55,949 bases of DNA, from assembly GCA_902388495.1 (NCBI GenBank), contig CABMPP010000025.1:1-55949 (forward strand), written 5' to 3'. How positions within the stretch are numbered: the stretch's first letter is position 1; each line of letters opens with the position of its first letter. The notes beneath the pieces are model-generated. The model was not told where the DNA came from. It did not search any database and was given only the letters and a program-made list of their open reading frames with translations. Made by a program: the position numbers and the translations under genes. Of this stretch, positions 32,115 to 40,492 are shown piece after piece. This DNA is from an uncultured Bacteroides sp. (GTDB lineage Bacteria > Bacteroidota > Bacteroidia > Bacteroidales > Bacteroidaceae).

Positions 32115-33530
32115 ATGAGAACTATCTGTCTTTATTTTGAGATACATCAAATTATTCATTTGAAACGTTACCGTTTCTTTGATATAGGGGTTGATCATTA
32201 TTACTATGATGATTATGCCAACGAAATGAGCATCAACGAGGTGGCTGAACGCTCCTACATTCCGGCGCTGAACACGCTGATTGAAATGGTGAAGAATTCC
32301 GGTGGTGCGTTTAAGGTGGCTTTGTCCATCTCGGGAGTTGCATTGGAGCAGCTCGAAATCCATGCTCCTGCTGTAATCGACCTGTTGCAACAGTTGAACG
32401 ATACCGGTTGCTGCGAGTTCCTGGCCGAGCCTTATTCTCATGGACTTTCTTCACTTGCCAATGAAGATTGCTTCAGGGAAGAAGTAAAACGCCAGAGTGC
32501 AAAGATGAAACAAATGTTCGGCAAGGCTCCGAAGGTGTTCCGTAACTCAAGCCTGATTTATTCGGATGAGATTGGTGCGATAGTAGCCGATCTGGGCTTT
32601 AAGGGTATGCTTACCGAAGGTGCCAAGCATGTTTTGGGTTGGAAGAGTCCGCACTATGTATACCACTGTGCCATGAATCAGAACCTGAAGCTGCTGTTGC
32701 GCGACTTTAAGCTCTCGGATGATATCAGTTTGCGTTTCTCCAACTCCGAGTGGAACGAGTATCCTTTGTTTGCCGACAAGTATATCAATTGGATCGATGC
32801 CTTGCCGCAGGAAGAGCAGGTTATCAACATCTTTATGGAACTTTGTGCGCTGGGCATGGCACAACCGCTGTCCTCCAATATTCTGGAGTTCCTGAAAGCA
32901 TTGCCCATTTGTGCAAAGGAGAAAGGCATCACATTCTCTACGCCTACCGAGATTGTTACGAAGTTGAAGTCTGTTTCCCAATTGGATGTTCCGTATCCGA
33001 TGTCTTGGGTGGACGAGGAGAGAGATACAAGTTGCTGGCTGGGTAACACGATGCAGCGCGAAGCATTCAACAAACTGTATAGCGTGGCCGAACGTGTACA
33101 TCTCTGTGACGACCGCCGTATCAAGCAAGACTGGGACTACTTGCAGGCAAGTAATAACTTCCGCTTCATGACGACCAAGAATAGCGGAGTGGGCTTGAAC
33201 CGTGGCATCTATGAATCTCCTTATGATGCGTTCACCAATTATATGAATATTCTGGGCGACTTCATCAAACGTGTTGACTCTCTTTATCCGGTAGACATTG
33301 ATAATGAAGAGCTGAATGCGCTGCTGACCACTATCAAGAACCAGGGAGATGAAATAGAAGAGTTGCATAAAGAACTGGAAATAGTACAGGCAAAGCTGGA
33401 AAAGGAAAAGGCCGTTGAAAAGAAGAAGGAAGCAAAGGCTGCCAAACCTGCTGCGGAGAAACCTGCTGCCAAGGCTCCTGCCAAAAAGCCTGCTGCCAGA
33501 AAGACTGCAAAGAAGAAAGAGGCGGAATAG
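32115..33530 (+). CDS. GH57-family alpha-amylase-like hydrolase with basic C-terminal tail
   Basis: This 471-residue protein starts MRTICLYFEIHQIIHLKRYR with the GH57 N-terminal His region, and has LAEPYSHGLSSLANEDCF and KAPKVFRNSSLIYSDEIG typical of the family's (beta/alpha)7 barrel. The catalytic domain ends near 400. A coiled coil (QGDEIEELHKELEIVQAKLE) and then an Ala/Lys/Pro-rich tail (KPAAEKPAAKAPAKKPAARK) of about 50 residues follow, resembling histone H1. The tail could bind polyanions or tether the enzyme. It ends the glycogen operon before a bidirectional terminator. Confidence 0.9.
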   Translation: MRTICLYFEIHQIIHLKRYRFFDIGVDHYYYDDYANEMSINEVAERSYIPALNTLIEMVKNSGGAFKVALSISGVALEQLEIHAPAVIDLLQQLNDTGCCEFLAEPYSHGLSSLANEDCFREEVKRQSAKMKQMFGKAPKVFRNSSLIYSDEIGAIVADLGFKGMLTEGAKHVLGWKSPHYVYHCAMNQNLKLLLRDFKLSDDISLRFSNSEWNEYPLFADKYINWIDALPQEEQVINIFMELCALGMAQPLSSNILEFLKALPICAKEKGITFSTPTEIVTKLKSVSQLDVPYPMSWVDEERDTSCWLGNTMQREAFNKLYSVAERVHLCDDRRIKQDWDYLQASNNFRFMTTKNSGVGLNRGIYESPYDAFTNYMNILGDFIKRVDSLYPVDIDNEELNALLTTIKNQGDEIEELHKELEIVQAKLEKEKAVEKKKEAKAAKPAAEKPAAKAPAKKPAARKTAKKKEAE

Positions 33531-33545
33531 ATTACTGCTGATTCT

Positions 33546-33593
33546 CCATAAAAAAGCCTCCCCGTTCATCTGAGCGGGGAGGCTTTTTTATGG
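33546..33593. terminator. bidirectional rho-independent terminator
   Basis: Perfect 19-base arms (33546-33564 and 33575-33593) with stem gcctccccg, A-run on one side and T-run on the other. It separates the convergent GH57 and DUF4270 genes. Confidence 0.93.
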
Positions 33594-33605
33594 AGGTAAT
33601 ATCTA

Positions 33606-35150
33606 TTACTCGCTAAAGCTTGTATAAATAACATCTATCTTCAACGGAGGCTGGTTCGGACCACCTTTCAGTTTGGCATATCCTGGCTTCAAGTCATTCT
33701 GAATGCCAATAATGGCTTTATTGCTGGTACTGTTATCATAAGTAACTGAAACAGGAATTAATAATACTTTGTCCCAGTCCTTGGTCGCTTCATTGGTGTT
33801 CCAGTCGTTTTCCCATTGGGTTTCGTTCCACGAGCTGCCGGCCTTTTCTTTGGCCGCTTTCTTGGCTGCCTGTTTTTCGTTGATGCAGGTTGTCACCAGT
33901 CGGGCTATGTTATTGAATACATATTGATTGGTTGCCACAGAATTATGCTTGGTGGTAAATGAAGTTACATTGTCTGTAATCTTATTACCCTCAAAGAAGG
34001 TCTTCAAGTCTTGTTTTCGTATCAACAATACATCGCTGGGAGGAGTCATGCTGTATTCAAAGTTGCTTTCTTCATTGTAGTTGGTGAAGGTCAGCTTAAC
34101 GGCATTGAGGGTATCGTTGGATAACTGGTTGTAAATCTTATCGTATGGCATGGTGGCTTCGGTGAAGATACCTGCGGGCGATTTGATATATGTCCAGTCG
34201 GGTTCTTTCACTCGGTCATTGAGCAGGTCGGAATTCAGGAACTGGTTGGCTTGAATAACTTCCTTGGTGGAGGCAAAGACTGTTCGCATTACATAGGCTA
34301 AAGAGTCTGTTCCGTCTTTCTTCTTTAAAGCGACTCCTGTCGTATCATTTACAACATGGAAGCGGAATTGCATTTGCAAGTCTACATAGTCTATATAAAG
34401 GATGGTTCCATCTGAATAGTCGCTTTTTACATATACTCCCTTAAAGATCTTGTCAATAAAGGTTGCGGCATCTTTAAAGTATTCCGGATGTTCCCGATAT
34501 ACCTTTAAGATTCTGTCTTCACCGAATGTCTTTTTATCCAAGGGGAAGGTTACATTGGGATAGTAAGTCTTGTTACCGTATGTATCTGTTGCATTTCTTA
34601 CAGAATCGGGAACCGTAGTGTCGTAGGCTGAATAGGCTTTACGACCAAGCAGCGATTTAGGATCGAACTTGTTGTAATATTCTTCCGGATTGATGTTGGT
34701 ATAACGATTCTTATCGAGCTTTTTATCCAGTTCGTACACACTCATCCGGCAAGCATTCAGAGAGTCGCCGAACCAACTGGAATAATATACTACCAATTGA
34801 ACCGATACTACGCTATCTCCTGCCATACTTCCCGTTCCGGTATTGGTCACCGGATCGTATTTATAAACTTCCGGAAGGGTGAAGTTCTCTGTACAGTTCA
34901 GTTCCGTAAGGAAACTGGACTCATAATAGCCGAATTTCGGGTCTGAGAATTTACCTACATATCCGGTGCTGGTTTTGGCATATACCGAGTCGGCAGCAAA
35001 GGATCGTGTTGTTACTTCAAAAGTAGCAGTATGCGCTGATATGCCATCGGAGCCGGGAAGCATTCCCAAACCTAATGTACCGGTGTTGTCATCGCATCCG
35101 AAGAAAGTCAGGAGTGCTAAAAGCAATAGTCCTAGATATCTTACTTTCAT
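33606..35150 (-). CDS. DUF4270 lipoprotein
   Basis: This 514-residue protein has a lipoprotein signal ending LLTFFGC (Cys19) followed by DDNTGTLGLGMLPGSDGI, the conserved DUF4270 opening. Internal stretches such as YVGKFSDPKFGYYESSFLTE and SVQLVVYYSSWFGDSLNACR are typical. DUF4270 proteins are surface or periplasmic lipoproteins of Bacteroidetes with no known function. It lies 23 bp downstream of the short glycogen synthase gene on the same strand, so co-transcription is likely. Confidence 0.9.
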   Translation of the reverse strand: MKVRYLGLLLLALLTFFGCDDNTGTLGLGMLPGSDGISAHTATFEVTTRSFAADSVYAKTSTGYVGKFSDPKFGYYESSFLTELNCTENFTLPEVYKYDPVTNTGTGSMAGDSVVSVQLVVYYSSWFGDSLNACRMSVYELDKKLDKNRYTNINPEEYYNKFDPKSLLGRKAYSAYDTTVPDSVRNATDTYGNKTYYPNVTFPLDKKTFGEDRILKVYREHPEYFKDAATFIDKIFKGVYVKSDYSDGTILYIDYVDLQMQFRFHVVNDTTGVALKKKDGTDSLAYVMRTVFASTKEVIQANQFLNSDLLNDRVKEPDWTYIKSPAGIFTEATMPYDKIYNQLSNDTLNAVKLTFTNYNEESNFEYSMTPPSDVLLIRKQDLKTFFEGNKITDNVTSFTTKHNSVATNQYVFNNIARLVTTCINEKQAAKKAAKEKAGSSWNETQWENDWNTNEATKDWDKVLLIPVSVTYDNSTSNKAIIGIQNDLKPGYAKLKGGPNQPPLKIDVIYTSFSE

Positions 35151-35173
35151 AGTTATAATTGTCTAAATCGATT

Positions 35174-35998
35174 TTATTCTTGTTCTGCTTCCCAAACCTT
35201 GTCGTAGAAGTCGTTGCAGGCTTCAGCGAAGTTCTCGGGAGATTGATAGTCTAATATCATTTTCCCTGTCTCGCGGGCATGCTTCATCACTTCTTCGTTG
35301 ACGTGTTCGCTCTGTTGGATGATGCCGTCGGAGAAATCCGCAGCCAGCTTGCAAAGTGCTGTGTAGTCAATCGGGTCTTTCAGTCCGGCAATATCTTTCT
35401 TGTTGATACCCTTCAGCATCAGTTTGCTGGGGAAGTCCGGATGGAAAGATTGCTTGAAGTCGTCTTCGTAAAGCGAGAATACAACTTTGGCATCTCTGAA
35501 GGAAGGTTCGTCTTTATATGCTTTCTTGATGTATAAGGGCGCCAAAGCAGTCATCCAGCCGTGGCAATGGATGATGTCCGGACACCAACGCAGTTTCTTC
35601 ACCGTTTCCAAAACACCCCGGGCATAAAAGATGGCACGGGCATCATTGTCTTCATATTCTACACCGTTCTCATCAGTGGCCTGCATGCGGTTCTGGAAAT
35701 AATCATCGTTGTCGATGAAATACACCTGCATGCGCGCAGACTGAATCGAAGCAACTTTGATGATGAGCGGATGATCGGTATCGTCAATGATGAGGTTCAT
35801 ACCGGAGAGTCGTATCACTTCGTGCAGTTGGTTTCTGCGCTCGTTGATGTTTCCCCATTTGGGCATAAACGTTCTGATTTCTCTGCCTTTTTCTTGGATT
35901 GCCTGAGGTAGATTTCTACCTACGAGGGACATCTCGGATTCTGGAACGTAAGGGGTAATCTCTTGTGTAATAAATAAAACCTTGTTCGCCTTTGTCAT
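35174..35998 (-). CDS. glycogen/starch synthase, catalytic N-domain only (GT5-like)
   Basis: This 274-residue protein matches only the N-terminal Rossmann half of GT5 glycogen synthases: VLFITQEITPYVPESEMSLV, PQAIQEKGREIRTFMPKWG and CPDIIHCHGWMTALAPLYI. The C-terminal domain with the E-x7-E motif is missing, and full-length GlgA is about 480 residues. The ending (PENFAEACNDFYDKVWEAE) looks natural, not cut. It may act with the GT4 enzyme or have lost catalysis. It has its own -7 box at 36024-36031 and is divergent from panC. Confidence 0.88.
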   Translation of the reverse strand: MTKANKVLFITQEITPYVPESEMSLVGRNLPQAIQEKGREIRTFMPKWGNINERRNQLHEVIRLSGMNLIIDDTDHPLIIKVASIQSARMQVYFIDNDDYFQNRMQATDENGVEYEDNDARAIFYARGVLETVKKLRWCPDIIHCHGWMTALAPLYIKKAYKDEPSFRDAKVVFSLYEDDFKQSFHPDFPSKLMLKGINKKDIAGLKDPIDYTALCKLAADFSDGIIQQSEHVNEEVMKHARETGKMILDYQSPENFAEACNDFYDKVWEAEQE

Positions 35999-36023
35999 AA
36001 TAACAATGTTCTCAATTATTCTG

Positions 36024-36031
36024 CAAAGATA
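36024..36031 (-). promoter_or_regulatory. -7 promoter box for the short glycogen synthase/DUF4270 unit
   Basis: TATCTTTG on the minus strand, 26 bp upstream of the start codon. It reads into the glycogen synthase and then the DUF4270 gene. Confidence 0.6.
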
Positions 36032-36244
36032 TAAAAAAAATCGCGCAATAAAGCAAACGGAGGGCGTCTATAATTCCTTATGAATTGTTAACTGCTTGTT
36101 TTTCAGCCTTGCATGCTCTGAATGAATTGCCCTGATGTCAGCTAACTTTTGCATTAATTTGCGATATTTCTTCTTTATATGCTAAATAATGGTTTATTTT
36201 GCACCGCTTTTGCGAACAACCAAATTATTATATAACCGATAAAA

Positions 36245-37090
36245 ATGGAAATAGTACATACTATCAAGGACTTGCAGGCCGGACTGTCGGCTTTGAGAGC
36301 TCAGGGAAAGAAGGTGGGCCTGGTGCCTACAATGGGTGCCCTGCATGCCGGTCATGCCTCATTGGTGAAACGTTGTGTGGCCGAGAATGATGCCGCTGTA
36401 GTGAGTGTATTTGTAAATCCGACTCAGTTCAACGATCAGAATGATTTAGTGAAGTATCCCCGCACGCTGGAGGCTGACTGCCGTCTGTTGGAGGAGTGCG
36501 GAGCGGCTTATGTCTTTGCGCCTTCGGTAGAAGAGATGTATCCGGAACCGGATACGCGCCAGTTCAGCTATGCACCGCTGGATACGGTGATGGAGGGAGC
36601 ATTCCGTCCGGGACATTTCAATGGGGTATGCCAGATTGTGAGTAAGCTGTTCGATGCAGTGAAGCCGGACCGTGCTTACTTCGGGGAGAAGGATTTCCAG
36701 CAATTGGCTATCATCCGCGAGATGGTTCGGCAGATGAAGTATGCGCTGGAAATAGTAGGATGTCCCATCGTTCGCGAAGCTGACGGACTGGCTTTGAGCA
36801 GCCGTAATGCCCGTTTGTCTGCCGAAGAACGTAAAAATGCTTTAAAAATTTCGCAGACTTTATTTGAAAGTCGTACCTTTGCAGCCTCGCACACGGTAGC
36901 CGAGACACAGAAGTTTGTAGAAGACGCCATTGCAGCCGCTCCCGGTCTGCGTTTGGAATATTTTGAACTGGTGGACGGCAACACGTTGCAGAAGATTGCC
37001 GATTGGGAAGATACCTCTTATGCAGTAGGCTGTATCACAGTGTTCTGCGGAGAAGTCCGACTGATTGACAACATCAAGTACAAAGAGTAA
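36245..37090 (+). CDS. panC: pantothenate synthetase
   Basis: This 281-residue protein has the normal length and motifs: [17 protein letters not shown] (first HxGH), [37 protein letters not shown] and [14 protein letters not shown] (KMSKS-like loop). It joins pantoate and beta-alanine with ATP. panD, which makes the beta-alanine, follows after 22 bp, so the pair supplies coenzyme A synthesis. Confidence 0.98.
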   Translation: MEIVHTIKDLQAGLSALRAQGKKVGLVPTMGALHAGHASLVKRCVAENDAAVVSVFVNPTQFNDQNDLVKYPRTLEADCRLLEECGAAYVFAPSVEEMYPEPDTRQFSYAPLDTVMEGAFRPGHFNGVCQIVSKLFDAVKPDRAYFGEKDFQQLAIIREMVRQMKYALEIVGCPIVREADGLALSSRNARLSAEERKNALKISQTLFESRTFAASHTVAETQKFVEDAIAAAPGLRLEYFELVDGNTLQKIADWEDTSYAVGCITVFCGEVRLIDNIKYKE

Positions 37091-37112
37091 TAAACTAAAA
37101 AGTGCCAACCTT

Positions 37113-37466
37113 ATGATGATTGAAGTGTTGAAGTCGAAAATCCATTGCGCCCGCGTCACGGAAGCCAACCTGAACTATATGGGAAGCATCACGATTGACG
37201 AGGATCTGATGGATGCCGCTAACATGATTGCCGGCGAGAAAGTATACATTGCCGACAATAATAACGGTGAACGTTTTGAAACCTACATTATTAAGGGTGA
37301 ACGTGGTTCGGGCAAGATTTGCCTGAACGGTGCGGCGGCCCGCAAGGTGCAGCCGGATGATATCGTTATTATCATGTCGTACGCGTTGATGGATTTTGAA
37401 GAAGCCAAGTCGTTCAAGCCGTCGGTGATCTTTCCCGATCCGGCGACGAACAAGGTGGTGAAGTAA
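37113..37466 (+). CDS. panD: aspartate 1-decarboxylase proenzyme
   Basis: Start at 37113 ([15 protein letters not shown]) gives 117 residues. The self-cleavage site is [14 protein letters not shown]: cleavage between Gly and Ser forms the pyruvoyl group. Also visible are [18 protein letters not shown] and [13 protein letters not shown]. It makes beta-alanine for panC immediately upstream. The next ATG (37116) is an equally possible start. A terminator follows. Confidence 0.97.
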   Translation: MMIEVLKSKIHCARVTEANLNYMGSITIDEDLMDAANMIAGEKVYIADNNNGERFETYIIKGERGSGKICLNGAAARKVQPDDIVIIMSYALMDFEEAKSFKPSVIFPDPATNKVVK

Positions 37467-37490
37467 ATTCCTCCTGAATAAATACTCAAT

Positions 37491-37531
37491 AAGAAACCCC
37501 GTTTGCTGTTTATAAGCAAGCGGGGTTTCTT
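37491..37531 (+). terminator. rho-independent terminator after panCD
   Basis: Stem aagaaaccccg...cggggtttctt with an inner tgct/agca pairing. It lies 25 bp after the panD stop. Confidence 0.9.
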
Positions 37532-37574
37532 GTTGGTAATCAGTAGGTTTGTACTTTATGCTTTCTTTATATAT

Positions 37575-37697
37575 AATAAAGTGTTGCTTTAATAGTGATA
37601 AAGTGTTGCTTTAGCAGTGATAAAGCATTGCTTTAGTAGTGATAAAGCGCTGCTTTAATACTGATAAAGAACTACTTTAATATTGATAAAGAACTCT
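37575..37697. repeat. 22-bp degenerate tandem repeat
   Basis: About 5.5 copies of tttaatagtgataaagtgttgc, with full units starting at 37588, 37610, 37632, 37654 and 37676. The core gataaag is kept and the rest drifts toward the end. The spacing is constant at 22 bp, near two helical turns. It lies in the 579-bp gap between panD and the DHODB/GltD fusion. It is not a CRISPR: the repeats are contiguous with no spacers. Confidence 0.85.
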
Positions 37698-37722
37698 CTT
37701 ATTTCAGATAAAGCGATGCATC

Positions 37723-37851
37723 CTACCTTGCGCCAATCTTGTCGAGCAGATACAGCACTTCTGTTTGAGTATCGAAATTGTACTTCTGATCCTGGGCGTT
37801 TGCAGATAGGATAGTCAGGCAGAAAAGGGCGGATAGACAGATGCGTTTCAT
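37723..37851 (-). CDS. small secreted peptide or truncated gene start
   Basis: A 42-residue frame runs MKRICLSALFCLTILSANAQ (a convincing signal peptide with AxA-type cleavage) then DQKYNFDTQTEVLYLLDKIG and a stop. It may be the 5' end of a lost secreted protein, cut near the tandem repeat, or a true short secreted peptide. No clear RBS or promoter box was seen. Confidence 0.4.
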   Translation of the reverse strand: MKRICLSALFCLTILSANAQDQKYNFDTQTEVLYLLDKIGAR

Positions 37852-37923
37852 ATCCGTGAGGTTTTAGATTTAATGGTAGAGAGGGAATAGTGAGGTGGTG
37901 TTAAAACAGACCTTATCGTTTCT

Positions 37924-37989
37924 TTTAGGCACGGATTTCACGGAACTTGGTTAATTAAAACCGCGAAATCCGTGTAATCCGTGCCTAAA
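37924..37989. repeat. imperfect hairpin (ggcacggatt repeat)
   Basis: tttaggcacggatttcacgg pairs with the inverse ending ccgtgtaatccgtgcctaaa, with two mismatched positions and a loop of about 24 bases. It lies in the panD-to-fusion gap and resembles a dispersed stem-loop repeat. It could serve as a terminator for the small frame or the fusion gene. Confidence 0.65.
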
Positions 37990-38044
37990 TCTATAACATA
38001 TAGTAAGCCATTATTCGTTCTGACACACTCCCATTTATCTGTGC

Positions 38045-40348
38045 TTATTTCTTCAGTTGCTCGTTCATCGCCGCCGCTGCTTTTCGTCCGTCGCCCATAG
38101 CGAGGATGACGGTAGCACCGCCGCGGACGATATCGCCACCGGCAAAGATGGTCGGGATGGATGACTGCATACTATCGTTGACGGCAATTGTTCCCTTACG
38201 TCCCAACTCCAAACCTTTGATGGAGCTCGGCACAATCGGGTTGGGCGATACGCCTACGCTGACGATGGCCAGGTCGATATCAATCGTTTCGGTAGCTCCG
38301 GGGATGGGAACGGGGCTGCGACGTCCCGATGCATCCGGTTCGCCGAGTTCCATCTTTTGCAGAACCACTTGTTTCACTTTACCCAGTTCGTCGGCAATGT
38401 ATTCTATCGGATTGTGGAGTGTCAGGAACTCTACGCCTTCTTCTTTGGCATGTTTCACTTCTTCGATACGTGCGGGCATCTCCTCTTCCGAACGACGGTA
38501 GATGATCATGGCACGCTCGGCACCCAGGCGGCGTGCTGTACGCACGGAGTCCATCGCCGTGTTGCCGCCACCGATAACGGCTACGCGTTTGCCGAAAGGC
38601 ACCGGAGTATCAGAGTCTTCGCTGGCGGCGTCCATCAGGTTGACGCGGGTCAGGTACTCATTGGACGAGAGGATGTTGATGGAGTTCTCGCCGGGGATGT
38701 TCATAAAGTTGGGCAGTCCGGCACCGGAGGCTATGAATATGCCTTTGAAGCCTTCTTCTTCCAGTTGCTCTACGCTGAGCGTCTTGCCAATGATGCAGTC
38801 CTTGATGAACTTAACTCCCATCTTGGCAAGGTTGTCAATCTCTACATCCACTACCTTGTTGGGCAGACGGAATTCGGGGATGCCGTATTTCAATACACCG
38901 CCAATCTCGTGCAGCGCTTCGAATACGGTTACATCGTAACCATACTTCGCCATATCTCCGGCAAACGACAGACCGGCAGGACCCGAACCGATGACAGCTA
39001 TCTTGATGCCGTTCTTCTCTTTGATTTCCGGTACGGAGATTTGTCCGCTCTCCCGTTCGTAGTCGGCGGCAAAGCGTTCCAGATAGCCGATGGCTACCGG
39101 CTTCTCGTTCATCTTCAGATGGATACATTTCGATTCGCACTGTTTCTCTTGCGGACAAACGCGACCGCAAACGGCAGGCAGCGCACTGGTTTCTTTCAGT
39201 GTCTTGGCTGCTTCGAGGAACTCGCCACGCTCTATGTTTTTGATGAAGCGGGGGATGTCGATGCCTACGGGGCAGCCTTCCATACAGCCGGGGTTGGCAC
39301 AGTCCAGGCAACGCTTGGCTTCTGTCAAGGCTTGTGCCTCCGTCAATCCCTGGTTTACTTCTTCCTTACGGCTGTGCGAACGATATTCGGCATCCAGCTC
39401 GTTCATTTCCACGCGGGGGATGGCGGTGCGTTCTTTCGGCTTCATGGCTTTGCGCAGTTCCTGGCGCCATGCGGCGTTGCGGCTCTTCTCGTCTACGATG
39501 GTTTCGCCCGTAGCTTGGCAGGTAGTGCCCTGTTCTTCCAGTTTGTGCATTTCTTCGCGCTCTATGCTCTTGAAGGCGCCCATGCGCTTCAGCATTTCGT
39601 CGAAGTCCACTTGGTGACCGTCGAACTCAGGGCCGTCTACACAGACGAACTTGGTCTTTCCGCCGATCGTGATACGGCAGGCGCCGCACATGCCTGTGCC
39701 GTCCACCATAATCGTATTCAGCGATACGTCTGTGGGTATTTCGTATTTCTTCGTCAGCAAACAAACAAATTTCATCATGATGGCAGGGCCGATGGCGAAA
39801 CATTTGTCTACCTTCTCGCGCTTGATGACTTCTTCTACTCCTTCTGTCACCAGACCTTTGCGACCGTATGAACCGTCGTCGGTCATGATGATGACTTCGT
39901 CGGAGCTTTCGCGCATTTCTTTTTCAAGGATAATCAGTTCTTTGGTACGGCCGGCCAGTACGGTGATTACGCGGTTGCCGGCAGCTTTCAGTGCTTGTAC
40001 GATGGGAAGCATCGGAGCTACACCTACGCCACCTCCGGCACAGACTACCGTACCGAATTTCTCGATATGCGTGGCTTGTCCCAGCGGGCCCACAACGTCT
40101 GTGATGTAGTCGCCTTCGTTCAGTTCGCAAAGGCGGGTAGAGGAGAGACCGACTTCCTGTACCACCAAAGTGATAGTTCCTTTTACCGGATCGGCACCGG
40201 CTATGGTAAGCGGCATGCGTTCGCCTTTTTCGCCTACACGTACGATAACAAAGTGTCCTGCCTTGCGTGATTTAGCAATCAGCGGTGCTTCAATGACTAA
40301 CTTAAAGACCTTTTCAGAAAAGTGTTCTTTGCTAATGATTTTATTCAT
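38045..40348 (-). CDS. fused DHODB-like FAD/Fe-S subunit and NADPH glutamate synthase small subunit (NfnAB/SudAB-like)
   Basis: This 767-residue fusion has two parts. Residues 1-285 are a PyrK/NfnA-like ferredoxin reductase with FAD/NAD domains (VVCAGGGVGVAPMLPIVQAL) and a 2Fe-2S site in GTGMCGACRITIGGKTKFVC. Residues about 300-767 are GltD/NfnB-like, with two 4Fe-4S Cys clusters (CLDCANPGCMEGCPVG and CGRVCPQEKQCESKC), an FAD site (VIGSGPAGLSFAGD) and an NADPH site (VIGGGNTAMDSV). The fused form is typical for Bacteroidales. It likely moves electrons between NADH, NADPH and ferredoxin or sulfur; the exact reaction cannot be read from sequence. The -7 box is at 40405-40412. Confidence 0.93.
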   Translation of the reverse strand: MNKIISKEHFSEKVFKLVIEAPLIAKSRKAGHFVIVRVGEKGERMPLTIAGADPVKGTITLVVQEVGLSSTRLCELNEGDYITDVVGPLGQATHIEKFGTVVCAGGGVGVAPMLPIVQALKAAGNRVITVLAGRTKELIILEKEMRESSDEVIIMTDDGSYGRKGLVTEGVEEVIKREKVDKCFAIGPAIMMKFVCLLTKKYEIPTDVSLNTIMVDGTGMCGACRITIGGKTKFVCVDGPEFDGHQVDFDEMLKRMGAFKSIEREEMHKLEEQGTTCQATGETIVDEKSRNAAWRQELRKAMKPKERTAIPRVEMNELDAEYRSHSRKEEVNQGLTEAQALTEAKRCLDCANPGCMEGCPVGIDIPRFIKNIERGEFLEAAKTLKETSALPAVCGRVCPQEKQCESKCIHLKMNEKPVAIGYLERFAADYERESGQISVPEIKEKNGIKIAVIGSGPAGLSFAGDMAKYGYDVTVFEALHEIGGVLKYGIPEFRLPNKVVDVEIDNLAKMGVKFIKDCIIGKTLSVEQLEEEGFKGIFIASGAGLPNFMNIPGENSINILSSNEYLTRVNLMDAASEDSDTPVPFGKRVAVIGGGNTAMDSVRTARRLGAERAMIIYRRSEEEMPARIEEVKHAKEEGVEFLTLHNPIEYIADELGKVKQVVLQKMELGEPDASGRRSPVPIPGATETIDIDLAIVSVGVSPNPIVPSSIKGLELGRKGTIAVNDSMQSSIPTIFAGGDIVRGGATVILAMGDGRKAAAAMNEQLKK

Positions 40349-40404
40349 TATCTAATAATTTTGTTGGTATAATTACGTAATTACTTTCAGATTGTTACGG
40401 TTTG

Positions 40405-40412
40405 CAAAGATA
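40405..40412 (-). promoter_or_regulatory. -7 promoter box for the DHODB/GltD fusion
   Basis: TATCTTTG on the minus strand, 57 bp upstream of the start codon. Confidence 0.55.
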
Positions 40413-40492
40413 CGGGTTATTTACTAATATCAAAAAAGAATGGGAGAAAACTGCTTCGGTGCAGTTTATCCCCCTTGTAGTGTGATAGATAC

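Noticed and set aside
37575..37697. CRISPR array
   Set aside because: Units are 22 bp and contiguous, with no spacers and no cas genes; the same applies to 46353-46546.
38357..39871. 504-residue plus-strand open frame
   Set aside because: Antisense to the well-defined DHODB/GltD fusion; composition (many Phe, His, Tyr) is that of a shadow frame.
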